A DNA stretch of 64,000 bases from Owenia fusiformis (GCA_903813345.2 CAIIXF020000005.1:2542001-2606000), one strand, 5' to 3'. Shown: positions 34,801 through 43,864, counted from the first letter of the stretch. Numbers and translations are program-made. Notes: generated from the letters alone by a model not told the origin.

Positions 34801-36536
34801 GAAACTATATCTGCCCGCTGATGAAAATATACGTTTTTACAAACCTCCTGTACCTGTAACACGTCCAAGTATGGGATAAGTGTATTTTATTCCATAATAA
34901 CATGTTTTCCCTGGGAAATAAACAGGGAATAGAATTGATATTCAAGAAATCCCATATCAGATCCCGTATCAGCAAAAATCCCATATCAGATCCCATATTT
35001 GATCACATATCAGCCAAAATCCCATAGATCTCAGATCAGAAATATTCCTGAGGATTTCTCTTGATCTTTATACTTTTCGTTCTGTTTTAAAATGTATTAA
35101 TAAAAGTTGAAAAATGTTATATGATAAATCAAATGTATCATTTTATGTCACCATCATTGGGTGATGACAAATCGAACTTTAAATGAATAAGTTTCAGAAA
35201 AATTATTATAGAATAAATAGGTTATTGATGGTCGTGATGGAATATGAATTTTTTTGGGTGATGACAAATCGAACTTTAAGTGAATAAGTTTCAGAAGAAT
35301 TAGAATAAATAGGTTATTGATGGTCGTGATGGAATATGAATTTTTTCCTCGAGAAAATATGATATTAGCCTCAGAAAATATCATATTGACACTTGGGCTG
35401 TCACCTCGGTCAATATGATATTTTCCTTGGCCAATATCATATTTTTCCTCGGAATAAAATTCATATTCCATCCCTCCCATTAAATGACCTCTATATATTA
35501 CATGTTCAGTATACTGCCAATTGATAATTCCAATATTGTGAATCGACTATACATTGGATATTATGTTTGTACATATATTTCAAGAATATATGACATTTTC
35601 TGGAGTTTGGATAGGCCTAACGCATTATTGTATTCTACTTCCAGGTGAGCTTTACAGGTATATACAGATTGGTAACCTAATTAAAAACCTTAACTGTTTC
35701 GCTATTATATATGCCCTAGTTAACATGCACAAGAAGCCCCTATCAAGTTCCCTTAATAATTTAGATATTCATATCTACTATCACTGTGCTGCTGAGCTTG
35801 CTTATATGCTTGAAAATGTTAGGAAAGTATAATGAGGGAAAAATCTGGATTTTCTCTCATGCAAATGCAGACAACAATATTTAAGGTGCACTTAGTTAAT
35901 ATTGAGGTTAGGCTACATGTTTTTATGGAACTTGTGCACAAAAGAGTGAAATACTCTGGCCAGGATTACTGTCCCTCTCAATTGAATTTTCCAGGGACCT
36001 AATTACATCTTTTTACCTTTACACTCAATCGGGTTAGCAAATGATTTAAAGGGGGAACTAGTCCTCTGAAAATCATAATTCTACATATTCAAGGCATTAA
36101 AACATGTAACTTCTCCTTCTTATTATATACCTGTATATACCTGTAAAACAGTTGGATGACCAATAGTCCAATACCTTAGTAAACATTTATCTAAGGTATG
36201 CATTGAAGTTCTCCCTTGACAAGTTGCCACTCTCCTTTCATCCCAGGAAAACTTGCAGTGCACTATTGGATTTCATATTAATAAAGACTGATAGCATTCT
36301 CTTCCTTTCAGGTTATATCTGGGGGATATTCCAAGGTCAATGAGTACAATGCCAGAATGAATGGGATTCATGATGTTAAGGTCAACCCAGAGGTCAAGGT
36401 CACCCCAGATGTCATGGATGAGACTCCAAAACTCAATGGAGGTCCGGGGTCTGTGGAGCATGTCTACAACATTGTGAATGAAGATGAAGAACTTAGACAA
36501 AGGAATAATAAAACAGATAGTCAGACTCGGCTATAA
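13868..36536 (+). CDS. SLC26A6-like: SLC26 family anion exchanger (SLC26A5/A6-like), multi-exon gene
   Basis: Plasma-membrane anion transporter of the SulP/SLC26 family. Coding exons: 13892-14258, 16688-16798, 22821-23092, 23472-23636, 24102-24257, 24676-24758, 25148-25295, 25549-25662, 26230-26307, 26532-26627 or 27093-27188, 27937-28043, 29093-29162, 29392-29589, 30075-30288, 31458-31582, 33868-34026, then 34375-34410 or 36312-36536. All have AG/GT borders and matching phases, giving 832 or 895 residues. Landmarks: HIPQGMAYAML (SLC26 signature, about 119-129), [11 protein letters not shown] in exon 4, SLSRSLIQ at 457-464 (S459 and R460 align with the prestin anion-site S398/R399), and a C-terminal STAS domain from about 566. 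N-glycosylation sites (NIT, NGT) lie in the exon 3 extracellular loop. TAA stands two codons before the ATG. The A5 versus A6 assignment is uncertain; the QTRL end of one isoform recalls vertebrate A6. Confidence 0.93.
13892..14258 (+). CDS. SLC26 coding exon 1 (residues 1-122)
   Basis: Encodes the cytoplasmic N-terminus and the start of TM1, ending in GIMHIPQG. The start ATG is the first after an in-frame TAA at 13886-13888. The donor is gtaaga and the exon ends in phase 1. The first 40 residues are Gly/Ser-rich; VERPAYTQ opens the conserved N-terminal region. Confidence 0.9.
14259..16687 (+). other. SLC26 intron 1
   Basis: Starts gtaaga and ends tttacag. No nested gene or strong repeat seen. 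Confidence 0.8.
16688..16798 (+). CDS. SLC26 coding exon 2 (residues 123-159)
   Basis: 111 nt, phase 1 at both ends. Encodes [20 protein letters not shown] and the GTSRHISL motif between early transmembrane helices, both strongly conserved in SLC26. Donor gtaagt. Confidence 0.95.
19209..19313 (+). CDS. SLC26 exon 3a: duplicate of the start of exon 3 (alternative or relic)
   Basis: Follows a gttacag acceptor and begins in the same phase as exon 3b. It encodes [17 protein letters not shown], against [17 protein letters not shown] in 3b. Both carry an ATGGTAACATTA stretch further on, and in 3a that stretch is a possible donor. The counterpart of the second half of exon 3b (the next transmembrane helix) is missing, and leaving at this donor would end in phase 1 while exon 4 needs phase 0. 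It is therefore either a relic exon or needs a further exon I could not find. Confidence 0.6.
20346..20790. mobile_element. TIR element copy, family of 43865-44591
   Basis: Begins AAAGGAATGGTATCGATATGG and shares with the 43.9-kb element the blocks TGAAATAAAAGGTTTATCTT, ATATTGAGAGGTCTAA and TTTCATTCTCAAGAATTGGT. The left end matches the inverted right end of the other copy, which shows long terminal inverted repeats. The right end here appears truncated. Confidence 0.55.
22821..23092 (+). CDS. SLC26 coding exon 3b (residues 160-250)
   Basis: 272 nt, enters in phase 1 and leaves in phase 0. Encodes [17 protein letters not shown], then a Pro/Thr-rich extracellular loop ([14 protein letters not shown]) with glycosylation sequons NIT and NGT, then [18 protein letters not shown] of the next helix. 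Acceptor gttgcag, donor gtttgt (weak). Confidence 0.92.
23217..23330 (+). repeat. hairpin-ended dispersed repeat copy
   Basis: Starts with the hairpin TGTCACTACCATTAGTAGTGACA and continues through GACTGTAACAAATGGCAGGTGGTGACA to GTTAATGCC. Related copies lie near 5800, 12430, 25440, 31260, 39540 (inverted), 43380 and 60715. Confidence 0.6.
23472..23636 (+). CDS. SLC26 coding exon 4 (residues 251-305)
   Basis: 165 nt, phase 0 at both ends. Encodes [20 protein letters not shown], then [18 protein letters not shown], the conserved core of the SLC26 transport domain. Confidence 0.95.
24102..24257 (+). CDS. SLC26 coding exon 5 (residues 306-357)
   Basis: 156 nt, phase 0 at both ends. Encodes [20 protein letters not shown], a hydrophobic helix, and the charged turn [22 protein letters not shown]-rich run (GGGAGGGAGGGGG) lies about 25 bases after its donor. 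Confidence 0.93.
24676..24758 (+). CDS. SLC26 coding exon 6 (residues 358-385)
   Basis: 83 nt, ends in phase 2. Encodes [20 protein letters not shown] and IVGSIPTG, the typical family sequence before the IPPP motif. Donor gtgaga. Confidence 0.92.
25148..25295 (+). CDS. SLC26 coding exon 7 (residues 385-434)
   Basis: 148 nt. Encodes [20 protein letters not shown] and the helix through [19 protein letters not shown], directly before the NQELIA motif shared with vertebrate SLC26 proteins. Confidence 0.94.
25435..25548 (+). repeat. dispersed repeat copy supplying the exon 8 acceptor region
   Basis: Contains TTTTTTTGTGGACAGTGTTTGG, GGTGTCTGTAACAAATGGCA and TTTTGCATGTTAATGCCTTG as in the other family copies, then runs straight into the TTGTTTCTTCCAG acceptor of exon 8. 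Confidence 0.6.
25549..25662 (+). CDS. SLC26 coding exon 8 (residues 435-472), anion-site exon
   Basis: 114 nt, phase 0 at both ends. Encodes [20 protein letters not shown] and [19 protein letters not shown]457, S459 and R460 correspond to the S396/S398/R399 anion-binding segment known from prestin, so the site looks intact. Confidence 0.95.
26230..26307 (+). CDS. SLC26 coding exon 9 (residues 473-498)
   Basis: 78 nt, phase 0. Encodes one transmembrane helix, [20 protein letters not shown], then FESLPN as in the family. Confidence 0.94.
26532..26627 (+). CDS. SLC26 alternative exon 10a
   Basis: 96 nt, phase 0 at both ends, with ttccag acceptor and gtaagt donor. Encodes [20 protein letters not shown] then [12 protein letters not shown]. 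It has the same length and phase as exon 10b and aligns without gaps, so either could follow exon 9. Using both would repeat a helix, so the pair is best read as mutually exclusive. Confidence 0.88.
27093..27188 (+). CDS. SLC26 alternative exon 10b
   Basis: 96 nt, phase 0, cctttag acceptor and gtaagt donor. Encodes [20 protein letters not shown] then [12 protein letters not shown]. This is closer to the common family sequence ([11 protein letters not shown]) than 10a. A 25-bp minisatellite starts about 15 bases after its donor. Confidence 0.92.
27204..27647 (+). repeat. 25-bp minisatellite in SLC26 intron 10
   Basis: About 18 copies of TATGACCTGCACACCAATGT plus TACAT, with few changes (T for A in ATTATG, G for A in CACGCC). 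It begins almost at the donor of exon 10b. Confidence 0.9.
27937..28043 (+). CDS. SLC26 coding exon 11 (residues 531-566)
   Basis: 107 nt, leaves in phase 2. Encodes [20 protein letters not shown] and [15 protein letters not shown], the last helices before the STAS domain. Confidence 0.95.
28136..29092 (+). repeat. tandem array of the intron 11/exon 12 boundary
   Basis: Eighteen copies lie directly upstream of true exon 12, starting at 28136, 28190, 28243, 28296, 28349, 28403, 28456, 28509, 28562, 28616, 28670, 28724, 28778, 28832, 28886, 28940, 28986 and 29039. Units are 54 bp or 53 bp (one of 46). Each holds the exon's first 23 or so bases (GCCTCACACTTGTATTCTGG..), intron filler, and a new acceptor (ACATTTCAG or ACATTTAAG). 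54-bp units are free of stops in the exon frame; 53-bp units meet TAA. Confidence 0.93.
29093..29162 (+). CDS. SLC26 coding exon 12 (residues 566-589), start of STAS
   Basis: 70 nt. Encodes [20 protein letters not shown] and MYNG, matching the RP..(T/C).LG.v..TDLY.d family sequence at the beginning of the STAS domain. It is told apart from the repeat copies by GGGCCGTGTTGCACATACAG instead of GGGCCATGTGG. Confidence 0.92.
29392..29589 (+). CDS. SLC26 coding exon 13 (residues 590-655)
   Basis: 198 nt, phase 0. Encodes the STAS strand [20 protein letters not shown], then a highly basic segment rich in K, Q and R ([20 protein letters not shown]) that forms the variable insert inside the STAS domain and may be helical. 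Confidence 0.92.
30075..30288 (+). CDS. SLC26 coding exon 14 (residues 656-727), STAS core
   Basis: 214 nt, leaves in phase 1. Encodes [20 protein letters not shown] and [20 protein letters not shown], the STAS core strand-helix with the conserved D-x-S-x-x-x-x-x-D-S pattern. Confidence 0.95.
30340..31195 (+). repeat. 48/49-bp minisatellite in SLC26 intron 14
   Basis: About 17 copies of TTTAATGTCAGCAATCATTG, T(T)AAAGCCATNTGCAATTAT, TTGTTACAG. Each unit ends in a good acceptor-like TTGTTACAG. It starts about 50 bases after the exon 14 donor. Open frames over it ([15 protein letters not shown] repeats) result from the repeat, not a gene. Confidence 0.9.
31458..31582 (+). CDS. SLC26 coding exon 15 (residues 727-768)
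   Basis: 125 nt, enters in phase 1 and leaves in phase 0. Encodes [20 protein letters not shown] and [20 protein letters not shown], the C-terminal helix region of the STAS domain. A dispersed-repeat copy (about 31,260-31,370) lies just upstream. Confidence 0.93.
31583..33867 (+). other. SLC26 intron 15
   Basis: 2.3 kb; besides the microexon candidate at 32524-32553 no coding signal is seen. Confidence 0.7.
32524..32553 (+). CDS. candidate 30-nt microexon of SLC26
   Basis: Bounded by tcttacag and gtaagg, exactly 30 nt, phase 0 at both ends and open: [10 protein letters not shown]. It would insert 10 residues between D768 and L769, after the STAS helix. Size and phase fit a skipped cassette exon, but chance cannot be excluded without transcripts. 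Confidence 0.4.
33868..34026 (+). CDS. SLC26 coding exon 16 (residues 769-821)
   Basis: 159 nt, phase 0. Encodes [20 protein letters not shown] followed by an acidic tail ([20 protein letters not shown]) and a lysine patch. This is the start of the variable C-terminal tail. Donor gtaagt. Confidence 0.9.
34375..34410 (+). CDS. SLC26 alternative terminal exon 17A
   Basis: After a tatatttcag acceptor, 36 nt in phase 0 encode [11 protein letters not shown] and stop (TGA), closing an 832-residue protein. AATAAA at about 35,099-35,104 could serve as its polyadenylation signal. If it is skipped, splicing to 36312 gives the long tail. Confidence 0.7.
   Translation, partial: EPLMDSGAKKL
34411..36311. 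repeat. repeat-rich stretch between the two terminal exons
   Basis: Contains two ~75-bp direct repeats (34,497-34,570 and 34,590-34,663, sharing TTCAGGATATTGGGATTA), short CCCATATCAGATCC repeats at 34,955-35,030, and a ~105-bp tandem duplication (about 35,157-35,343, GATGACAAATCGAACTTTAA). An inverted pair GGAATATGAATTTTTTCCTC / TCCGAGGAAAAATATGATAT-type at 35,330-35,470 ends in ATTCATATTCC. No gene. Confidence 0.6.
36312..36536 (+). CDS. SLC26 alternative terminal exon 17B with QTRL end
   Basis: 225 nt after a cctttcag acceptor, phase 0. Encodes a 74-residue tail ([20 protein letters not shown]..., a [15 protein letters not shown] stretch, acidic VNEDEELRQ) and ends TDSQTRL, stop. The last four residues fit a class I PDZ ligand (T-x-L), the type that ties SLC26A6 and CFTR to NHERF scaffolds in vertebrates. 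Function here is inferred. Confidence 0.85.
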   Translation, partial: VISGGYSKVNEYNARMNGIHDVKVNPEVKVTPDVMDETPKLNGGPGSVEHVYNIVNEDEELRQRNNKTDSQTRL

Positions 36537-39500
36537 ATGCAAACCTTCTAGTCTTCACATCCCTAGTGATATGCTTTGACCAAACCATGATACCATACTC
36601 TCTCATCAGTATATCCTGTTCTTGGGCATAGAGAACCAATGAATTGTTTATAAAGTTGAATCAAAATTAAGCCTGTGAAATCAATCAGTATTATATATTA
36701 ACAAGTATATCGATAGGTGGCATCTACAATACAATAAGAACAAAAAAAGTATTAGAGCATAATAATTTATTTATTTACAGTTTTGAAGTAAATATTTTAC
36801 ATAATAACAAGGTAGAATACGGCATAATGTTAATGGGCCATTGGTTGAGTAACCATGGTATTTAGATGAAGAAGAGGATCAGATGTGTTAAAAGGAAAGT
36901 ACTCCAAGGTACTGCAACTTACAAAAAGATAATTTCTTGGTGTTAAGGCTTCCAATTTACAAAATTTTATGTGGAATGTTTGTTAAAAATTGTGATAAAA
37001 AACCAAAAAAAAAATGATTGGTCCTCTCTGTCTCATTTGAACTCTATTATTATGAAATATCAAAGGCAGTACTTTGTTCCCATGAATCCTGAATGTGTTG
37101 GTCACATGACTTATATGGAGGATCATGGGAATGAGATGCCTCTTGCTGATACAATCATTATATCAACTGGCTGTGAAAGACACTTTATAGTGTGTCATTT
37201 TAATAATGTGTCAATTTCATAAAATGTAAGTGAATTAATATACATGTATATCATGCCATAAAATGTAAGAAATTATATTCAATAGACATCATCATCCTTG
37301 GTCCAAGAGTATTTCACTTCTTTCCATACCCTTCATGCAGCTGATACATTAAATCACCAGCCAATCAGAACAGTTGTTACTTAATCAAGGGTCAAAATGT
37401 TCACAGTGATAAACACAGGCAATATGTGCTCACTAATGAGTTTATTGCCTAAGTCTGAATGCATTTCTTGTGAAGAATCCAATTCATACGTAATTTGCAT
37501 CTCATTAGGGGTCATAAACAGAAGGAGGACAAAACATCCCCATTGAATTATGTATAGAACATTATGATTGGAGAATGCATTTTCTGCATTGACCACTAAG
37601 AAACTCAGCTTATTTATCACCCCTAAAATGAAACTACCTGGCCTTGCATGAAGGGCTGAATTGAGTAATAAATGAAGTCCTTTGAATGAAGGATGGACAT
37701 CATGCATTTGAAATACCAGTGAAAATGATTATGTACACATATAAACATAGGCTATAGTTCCATTGTTAAAAGATATGGTTAGTCAATGTATACAGTGTGT
37801 CAGCAATAATCAATGTCTGATAGGGAGTCGTCTCTAAGATTTTAGACTAAATCCTACAAATTGTCCATTACTTGCCATATTTGTCAGTAAAACAGTTTCA
37901 TTGAATATAACTGTATAAACTAGTACTATAAAGAGATCTTCCACTTAATCTGAAATGGGACCCTGTGTCTTGTTTATTTGGTGATTGTGTTTTTACTACA
38001 GAAATGTGCCATAACTAGATTTGTTGATTGTTTTGCCATTGGTGTATTAATTGTATATACATGGGTGTTTATTTCGTAATGGATGGAACATTTTTCAACT
38101 CAACCAATTAAATCTCAATATCATGTAATTTTTTGTTATGGTCTATTCCAAATCTACAATTGTAGACTTTATATTGTTTTGAGAAAATGGATTTCATTAA
38201 ATCTAAGTTAAGAAATAGACTTCCATTGCAAATAAATTCAACATGTCCCCAGTTAATTGCAACTCATGTTAAAGACAAGACTGGCAGGACTATATACAAA
38301 TGTATGTATCCCTTGACATGTAGAATAGTCAGACTTTTTAAGTTTATTTACCATTGACCAAAGTAAGAGTTACTTTTACAGTAACCATATTCAGTATTTA
38401 TGTGAATAATTTTATGAGACCATTGATTTTCTGATTTACACTTATAGTACCATTTCATTACAGTATGAGTTTTGGTGCCATATTGTGCACAGATTGTATA
38501 TATGCTTATAAGTACAGTATCAACCAATAGTAAACTGTAAAACTGTTAGTCATAATGTTGAATTGATTTTATTCAAATTATTGTTTTTTACATAAACTTA
38601 TAAAGTACCTACATTATAAAATGAGTTGTGGTACCGCTACTACCGCATTGCCCTTTTATGTTCCAAAAGTAAAACTGATCAGTGAAAAATTTGATGTGAA
38701 GACTATTCTCGCTACATTCTGAATGACTTTCAATAAGACTAAATTTTTGGGTGTCAGATTAACACAGAATTTGCTAAAATCAACTTTTTACAATTTACAG
38801 TATAATTTGTTTCCACTATACTGTTTAAGTTAGACTAACTGAGATTATTAGTATGTGTACATTGTAGACACATCATTGCAAATAAAGTATAAAATATGAT
38901 ACACAAGAAAAATGTAGGTGGAAATAATGTAATTAATGAATATGTAAAATATATATATATATATCAACCCATGCTCATGTAGGTATAAACTGCAGTAGGT
39001 TATGATTATTGACAATTTTGAATAATTATGAATAATTATTGAAATTGTTTTGATCTTTTTGCCACTGGTTTATGCTGATGAAGGCTGTGAGGGACTAAGG
39101 TTATTCTATATCATGTATACTAGTACAGTAGTAGATAGTATTGTTATATTATTGTATCTACTATCTATATAATCAGATTATTGAATAAATGCTAAATACT
39201 GGAATGTTATTTGTTGTTTTAAGTAGAATTTATTTTATCGTAATGAAATTACAACCAATCCATCACAAATATCAAGATGTTCATACACAGATATCTTTGA
39301 ATTTGCTCTGTATTACCAATATACTTTCATGAATAATTCAAAAAATGAGATTCTGAAGCCTTGACTACATTCATTCAAGAGGATGGTGTATCCCAGAATT
39401 CATAGATGAAGATAACCTTTAGAGGTTCACTTTATGAGCTCATCTATGAATTCTGGCCTATTTCATCCTCTTCATTAACTTGGAGGAAAGGGAAGTTGTG

Positions 39501-40461
39501 AAATCATAGCAATATTACTGAGAGGAATGGCATATATGCATAACAAACAAAAACAGGGAATTTATTTGCAAATTGTCACTACCTGCCATTCTTACAGTTG
39601 CTGAACACCATCCAAAAAAGATGGAGACTAAAACAATATGTCACCACTTCTGGTGGTGACATGAAAACTGCATTTTTATGATGGTTTATTAACTAGTATC
39701 ATGAATAAATTAATATTGAGCATGCAAAGTATTTATATTTTTTCAGACATTTTAATGTTTGATTGTGCTTTAATCTGGCATCAATGTGATTGTGCTCAAA
39801 TCCCAAATCAATGTTTCATTCAATTGATTGTGCTCTGCGACCCTACATTGATATCTGACCTGCTGACTGTGCTTTGATCTTGATTTTACATCAATGTTAA
39901 CCAATGTTTGAGTATGCCTTGATATTTGATCGTGCACTGATCTTGTGTCTATATTTGATTGTGCTCTGATCTTGTGTCTATATTTGATTGTGCTCTGGTC
40001 AATGATTAATTGCATCTCAGTGAGTGTTTGATTGTGCTCTGGTCTTGCGTCTTTGTTTGATGATTATACGTTGATCTGGAGTTGATATTTTTGAACTGTG
40101 CACTGATCCTCAGTCGATGTTATTCAATAATCAGTTTTACAGTGATAAACTGTAAATCAGATAATGATCGATCCCCACTAGATTTCTAACGAGAAACAAC
40201 TTCCACACTTTCTCCGAATGACAACAAATGCATGCGAACACTTGTGTGCTTGTGGATCTTTGTTAGCTTACTTGGGGTATACGTTTTGAAGCCATATTCT
40301 TAATTCAAGATATCAACGATTAAACAACACAGATCTAGCAGATTTGGTTTTTGGTGAGATTTTCTACCAGAGACAGCGAGAATGATCAAAGATTCTAATC
40401 TGAAAAAAATATATCAAATCTACACAAAAATAAACAAATGACATCTGGATTTTCTATTGCA
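36537..40461. other. SLC26 3' UTR and intergenic DNA
   Basis: No gene. Possible polyadenylation signals AATAAA at about 38,881 and 39,184. A hairpin at about 39,378-39,472 has CCAGAATTCATAGATGA against TCATCTATGAATTCTGG. An inverted copy of the dispersed hairpin repeat lies at 39,540-39,665 (TGTCACCACTTCTGGTGGTG). 39,755-40,135 holds degenerate repeats of TTTGATTGTGCTCTGATCTT. Confidence 0.5.
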
Positions 40462-41263
40462 CAGTAAAATTTTAAATGTTTGGAACTACTTTGAATTAAA
40501 AATAATCCTGTGCCAGGACTATAGTCCTGGACCGAGCACAATCTTTTGCCTGTACGATTACAACTTGGGAGAATTATCTACGCCCCTTACACTTAAGATA
40601 CCTACTTCAATAGATTCCTTGGTATTTTAGCATTCTTTTCGTGTAGTTGATTCCACAATTGTCTGGGTATATCGGCAGAACAGGAACATTTTTTTCACCG
40701 AGAGAGATTCCATAAATTTCAAGATGGCGGTTGGATTTAAAAGGGGATTCCCCGTTTGACTGGCCCGGAAGTACCAATAAGTGGAGGAATTTGACGGTTG
40801 AAATAAGTTAAATATTATATATTGTGGATTCAACTACACGAAAAGAATGCTATAATACCAAGGAATCTATTGAAGTAGGGATCTTAAGTGTAAGGGGAGG
40901 AGATAATTCTCCCAAGTTGTAATCGTACAGGCAAAAGATTGCGCTTGGTCCAGGACTATAGTCCTGGCACGGGATAAGTCCTAACTTTTATATATTTTAG
41001 TTTGTTTTGTAGTTAAGCTATCATATCTGTGGCCTCTTATATTTTGATGCTTCTCTGCCATGTTATTTTCGGAAAAATCAACATGGCTGAGACTCCCTAA
41101 ATTACGGAAGGCCACGGCTTTGCTGCACAGTATACATAACTATCTGAAATATACAAAAGTTAGGACAAGTACATATGTTTCTATTTCTATTTTTATATAC
41201 TATAGCAATATAGTCATTTGATTACTTATTTTTTAGTAGTTCCAAACATTTAGAATATTACTG
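40462..41263. mobile_element. TIR element A, carrying an inserted foldback
   Basis: Left end CAGTAAAATTTTAAATGTTT, right end AAACATTTAGAATATTACTG (imperfect inverse). The interior matches element B (41276-41810) in the opposite orientation: ACTATCTGAAATATACAAAAGTTAGGAC, in parts, against TTTTGTATATTTCAGATAGT. Bases about 40507-40974 are a separate foldback inserted near the left end. Confidence 0.65.
40507..40974. mobile_element. foldback element inserted in element A
   Basis: Arms of about 155 bases are near-perfect reverse complements. Each outer end carries the 18-bp palindrome CCAGGACTATAGTCCTGG (40513-40530 and 40950-40967). TAA lies at both borders. The ~150-bp centre has no gene. Confidence 0.75.
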
Positions 41264-41275
41264 TAGTCTATCCCA

Positions 41276-41810
41276 CAGTAAAATTGTAAATGTTTGGAAC
41301 ACAGGAACTTGTAGCACATATGATATTAGATGCTTATGTCAGATCTGAGTCATATATATGTATAAGACTTATATATATAAATGACTCAGATCTGACATAA
41401 GCATCTAATATCATATGTGCTACAAGTTCCTGTGGTTCGGAACTACTTTGAATTTAAAAAATAAGCAAACAAATGACTATATTGCAACAGTATATGAAAA
41501 ATAGAAACAAATGTACAAGTCCTAACTTTTGTATATTTCAGATAGTTATGTTGTTGTGCAGCAAAGCAGAGGCCTTTTGTAATTTAGGAACTTTTGGCCA
41601 TGTTAATTTTTTCGAAAATAACATGGCAGAGAAGCATCAAAATATAAGAGGCCACTGATATGATAGCTAAACTTCAAAACAAACTAAAATATACAAAAGT
41701 TAGGGCATGTATAAATGTTTCTATTATTTTTACATATTCTTTTTCAATATGGTCCTTTAACTGCTAATTTTTTAGATTCAAAGTAGTTACAAACATTTAA
41801 AATTTTACTG
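41276..41810. mobile_element. TIR element B, inverted relative of A with inserted perfect palindrome
   Basis: Left end CAGTAAAATTGTAAATGTTTGG, in shorter form CAGTAAAATTG; right end AACATTTAAAATTTTACTG. It is related to element A in inverse orientation. Bases 41301-41433 are a palindrome with 53-base arms that match exactly, inserted within the GGAACTACTTTG sequence seen intact in A. Confidence 0.65.
41301..41433. repeat. perfect 53-bp inverted repeat
   Basis: 41301-41353 and 41381-41433 are exact reverse complements (outer bases ACAGGAACTTGTAGC). They are separated by 27 AT-rich bases. GGAAC occurs just outside on the left and again shortly after the right arm, a possible target duplication. 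Confidence 0.9.
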
Positions 41811-41811
41811 T

Positions 41812-43198
41812 AGTGCTGATACAATATAATAAAGGGTGCATTTTCAAACTAAACAGAGTGCTCCCAAAATGGATTTGCCTACATACTGTACCCTTGAGAC
41901 TCTTAGGGGAGGCATCAAAAGATCAATGTCTGATAGAAAACTAAATAAATCTAGTTTGGGGGAGGGGGTCAAAGCTATTTCAGTTTGCTATCCGACAAAT
42001 TTCAACATTTGAATTTTGGGGAATTTCAACTCGAAATGCCTTGGAATGGTTTAAAAATAAAGACTTTACCAGATGCCTTCTTCACAAATATGCATGCAAC
42101 ATGGAATATTATGCCTATTGTTGTTGGCATATGTTTTAAGAATCATGAATAAGTTCTAGTACTACCCCCATAAAAGTCCAAATTGAGTCGCAAAAACATG
42201 TGAAAGTCCGCGATCAACTTTCATTGTATTAAGTTTTGAGGGGGAGGGGGGGGGGGGGGTCCAACTCAAAACTAGATTTATTTAGTTTCCTATCAGACAT
42301 TGAACTTTTGATGCCTCCCCTTATCTGATAGATAGAATGCACAAATAAAACAGACGTTTTGCTATTATATAGTGCTGATACAAAATAATAAAGGGTGAGT
42401 TTTCAAACTAAACAGAGTGCTCCCAAAATGGATTTGCCTACATACCCTTGAGACTCTTATCTGATAGATAGAATGCACAAATAAAACAGACATTTTGCTA
42501 TTATATAGTGCTGATACAAAATAATAAAGGGTGAGTTTTCAAACTAAACAGAGTGCTCCCAAAATGGATTTGCCTACATACCCCTGAGACTCTTATCTGA
42601 TAGATAGAATGCACAAATAAAACAAAAGTTTTGCTATTATATAGTGCTGATACAAAATAATAAAGGGTGAGTTTTCAAACTAAACAGAGTGCTCCCAAAA
42701 TGGATTTGCCTACATACCCCTGAGACTCTTATCTGATAGATAGAATGCACAAATAAAACAAAAGTTTTGCTATTATAGGTAAAAAGTTCTCTTCAATTTC
42801 GAAGTGATTTTACCTGTTAATTCTGTCATCGGTCCGCCATTTTTGCGGAAGTTACACTGAAACACAAACTACATGAAACAAAATGAAATCAGTAGAAAAA
42901 AACATGGCACACATTGTGGGCATGCGCATTAAAGTTTAAACCAATCAGACTATTTGATTATTTTGCGCTCATGAATTATTTCTGAGCACTCCCTTACTTT
43001 ATTTTAGCAAAATTTCAGCTCAAACTCGTGACAAATGCATTATGCATACGCTGGTATGAAGTCTTGGAGACACTCATTTTGGTAAATATGATTTACGGTG
43101 TATACTTTTCTGCGGTTTGTGGTAGTTTGGGACATTGAATGTTAAAATTCAAGAAAATATGCCAACTATACGAGTTATCAATTAATTTGTATCAGCAC
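41812..43198. mobile_element. element with AGTGCTGATAC ends containing a 136-bp tandem array
   Basis: Begins AGTGCTGATACAA and ends TTGTATCAGCACT (inverse). Inside are four copies of a 136-bp unit, starting at 41812, 42371, 42507 and 42643 and ending near 42,778. The first copy is interrupted by the MITE at 41906-42320. The rest to 43,198 is unique and non-coding. Confidence 0.65.
41906..42320. mobile_element. MITE with GGGGAGGCATCAAAAG ends and TTA duplication
   Basis: Left end GGGGAGGCATCAAAAGATCA; right end TTTTGATGCCTCCCC. The inverted repeat extends about 50 bases (AAACTAAATAAATCTAGTTT on the left). TTA flanks both sides (41903-41905 and 42321-42323). Other copies of the host tandem unit read GAGACTCTTATCTGATAG without it, a built-in empty site. 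A poly-G run lies near 42,246-42,259. Confidence 0.85.
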
Positions 43199-43864
43199 TG
43201 TAATCCCATACTGGTAGTGGTAAGTAGATTATGTGGTTACATCATATCATTTCGTTATTTTAACCATATGAACTGCTTCCCAGAATAGAAAATAAAACCT
43301 TACAAGGCTGAAAGAAGTCAGCTTTAGTCTTAGCAGGTGTGTTCAGTAACTATACGTCTATTGATCTATATTGTTATTATCTCCAACTTTTTTGTGGAAC
43401 GTGCTAAACAGTCGGCATTTAGTGTTTGGCGCCATTTGGTGGATGGCATCTGTCACAAATGGCAGGTTTGCATCATAGGGGCATTCTCAGCCACATGGTA
43501 TTTACTTGATAATCCCTTAATGGCATCAGTTGAGTCTTGTTAGACCCTGATATATAATTATATATCACCATGATATCACGGTATCGATAAAACAATGTGT
43601 CTAATGTGAAGTTTCATTTAAATCAAAGACTCATTGAAGATTGCCAGGCATTGCCCCATGACCGAGAATATATGTACTCTAATGCCTTTTGTTAGAAACT
43701 TTTTTTAATGCATATCTGTCCCTTATATACTCCCTTTAATCATTGTTCGAAGTTCTAAATGCTAATCACAAAAACTCCCAACATCATTAAAGGCCCCATG
43801 TGAAATATGTTTTTATCATTCCTTACTATTTGTAATGACTTTAAAAGTTATTTAAGGGATTTTT

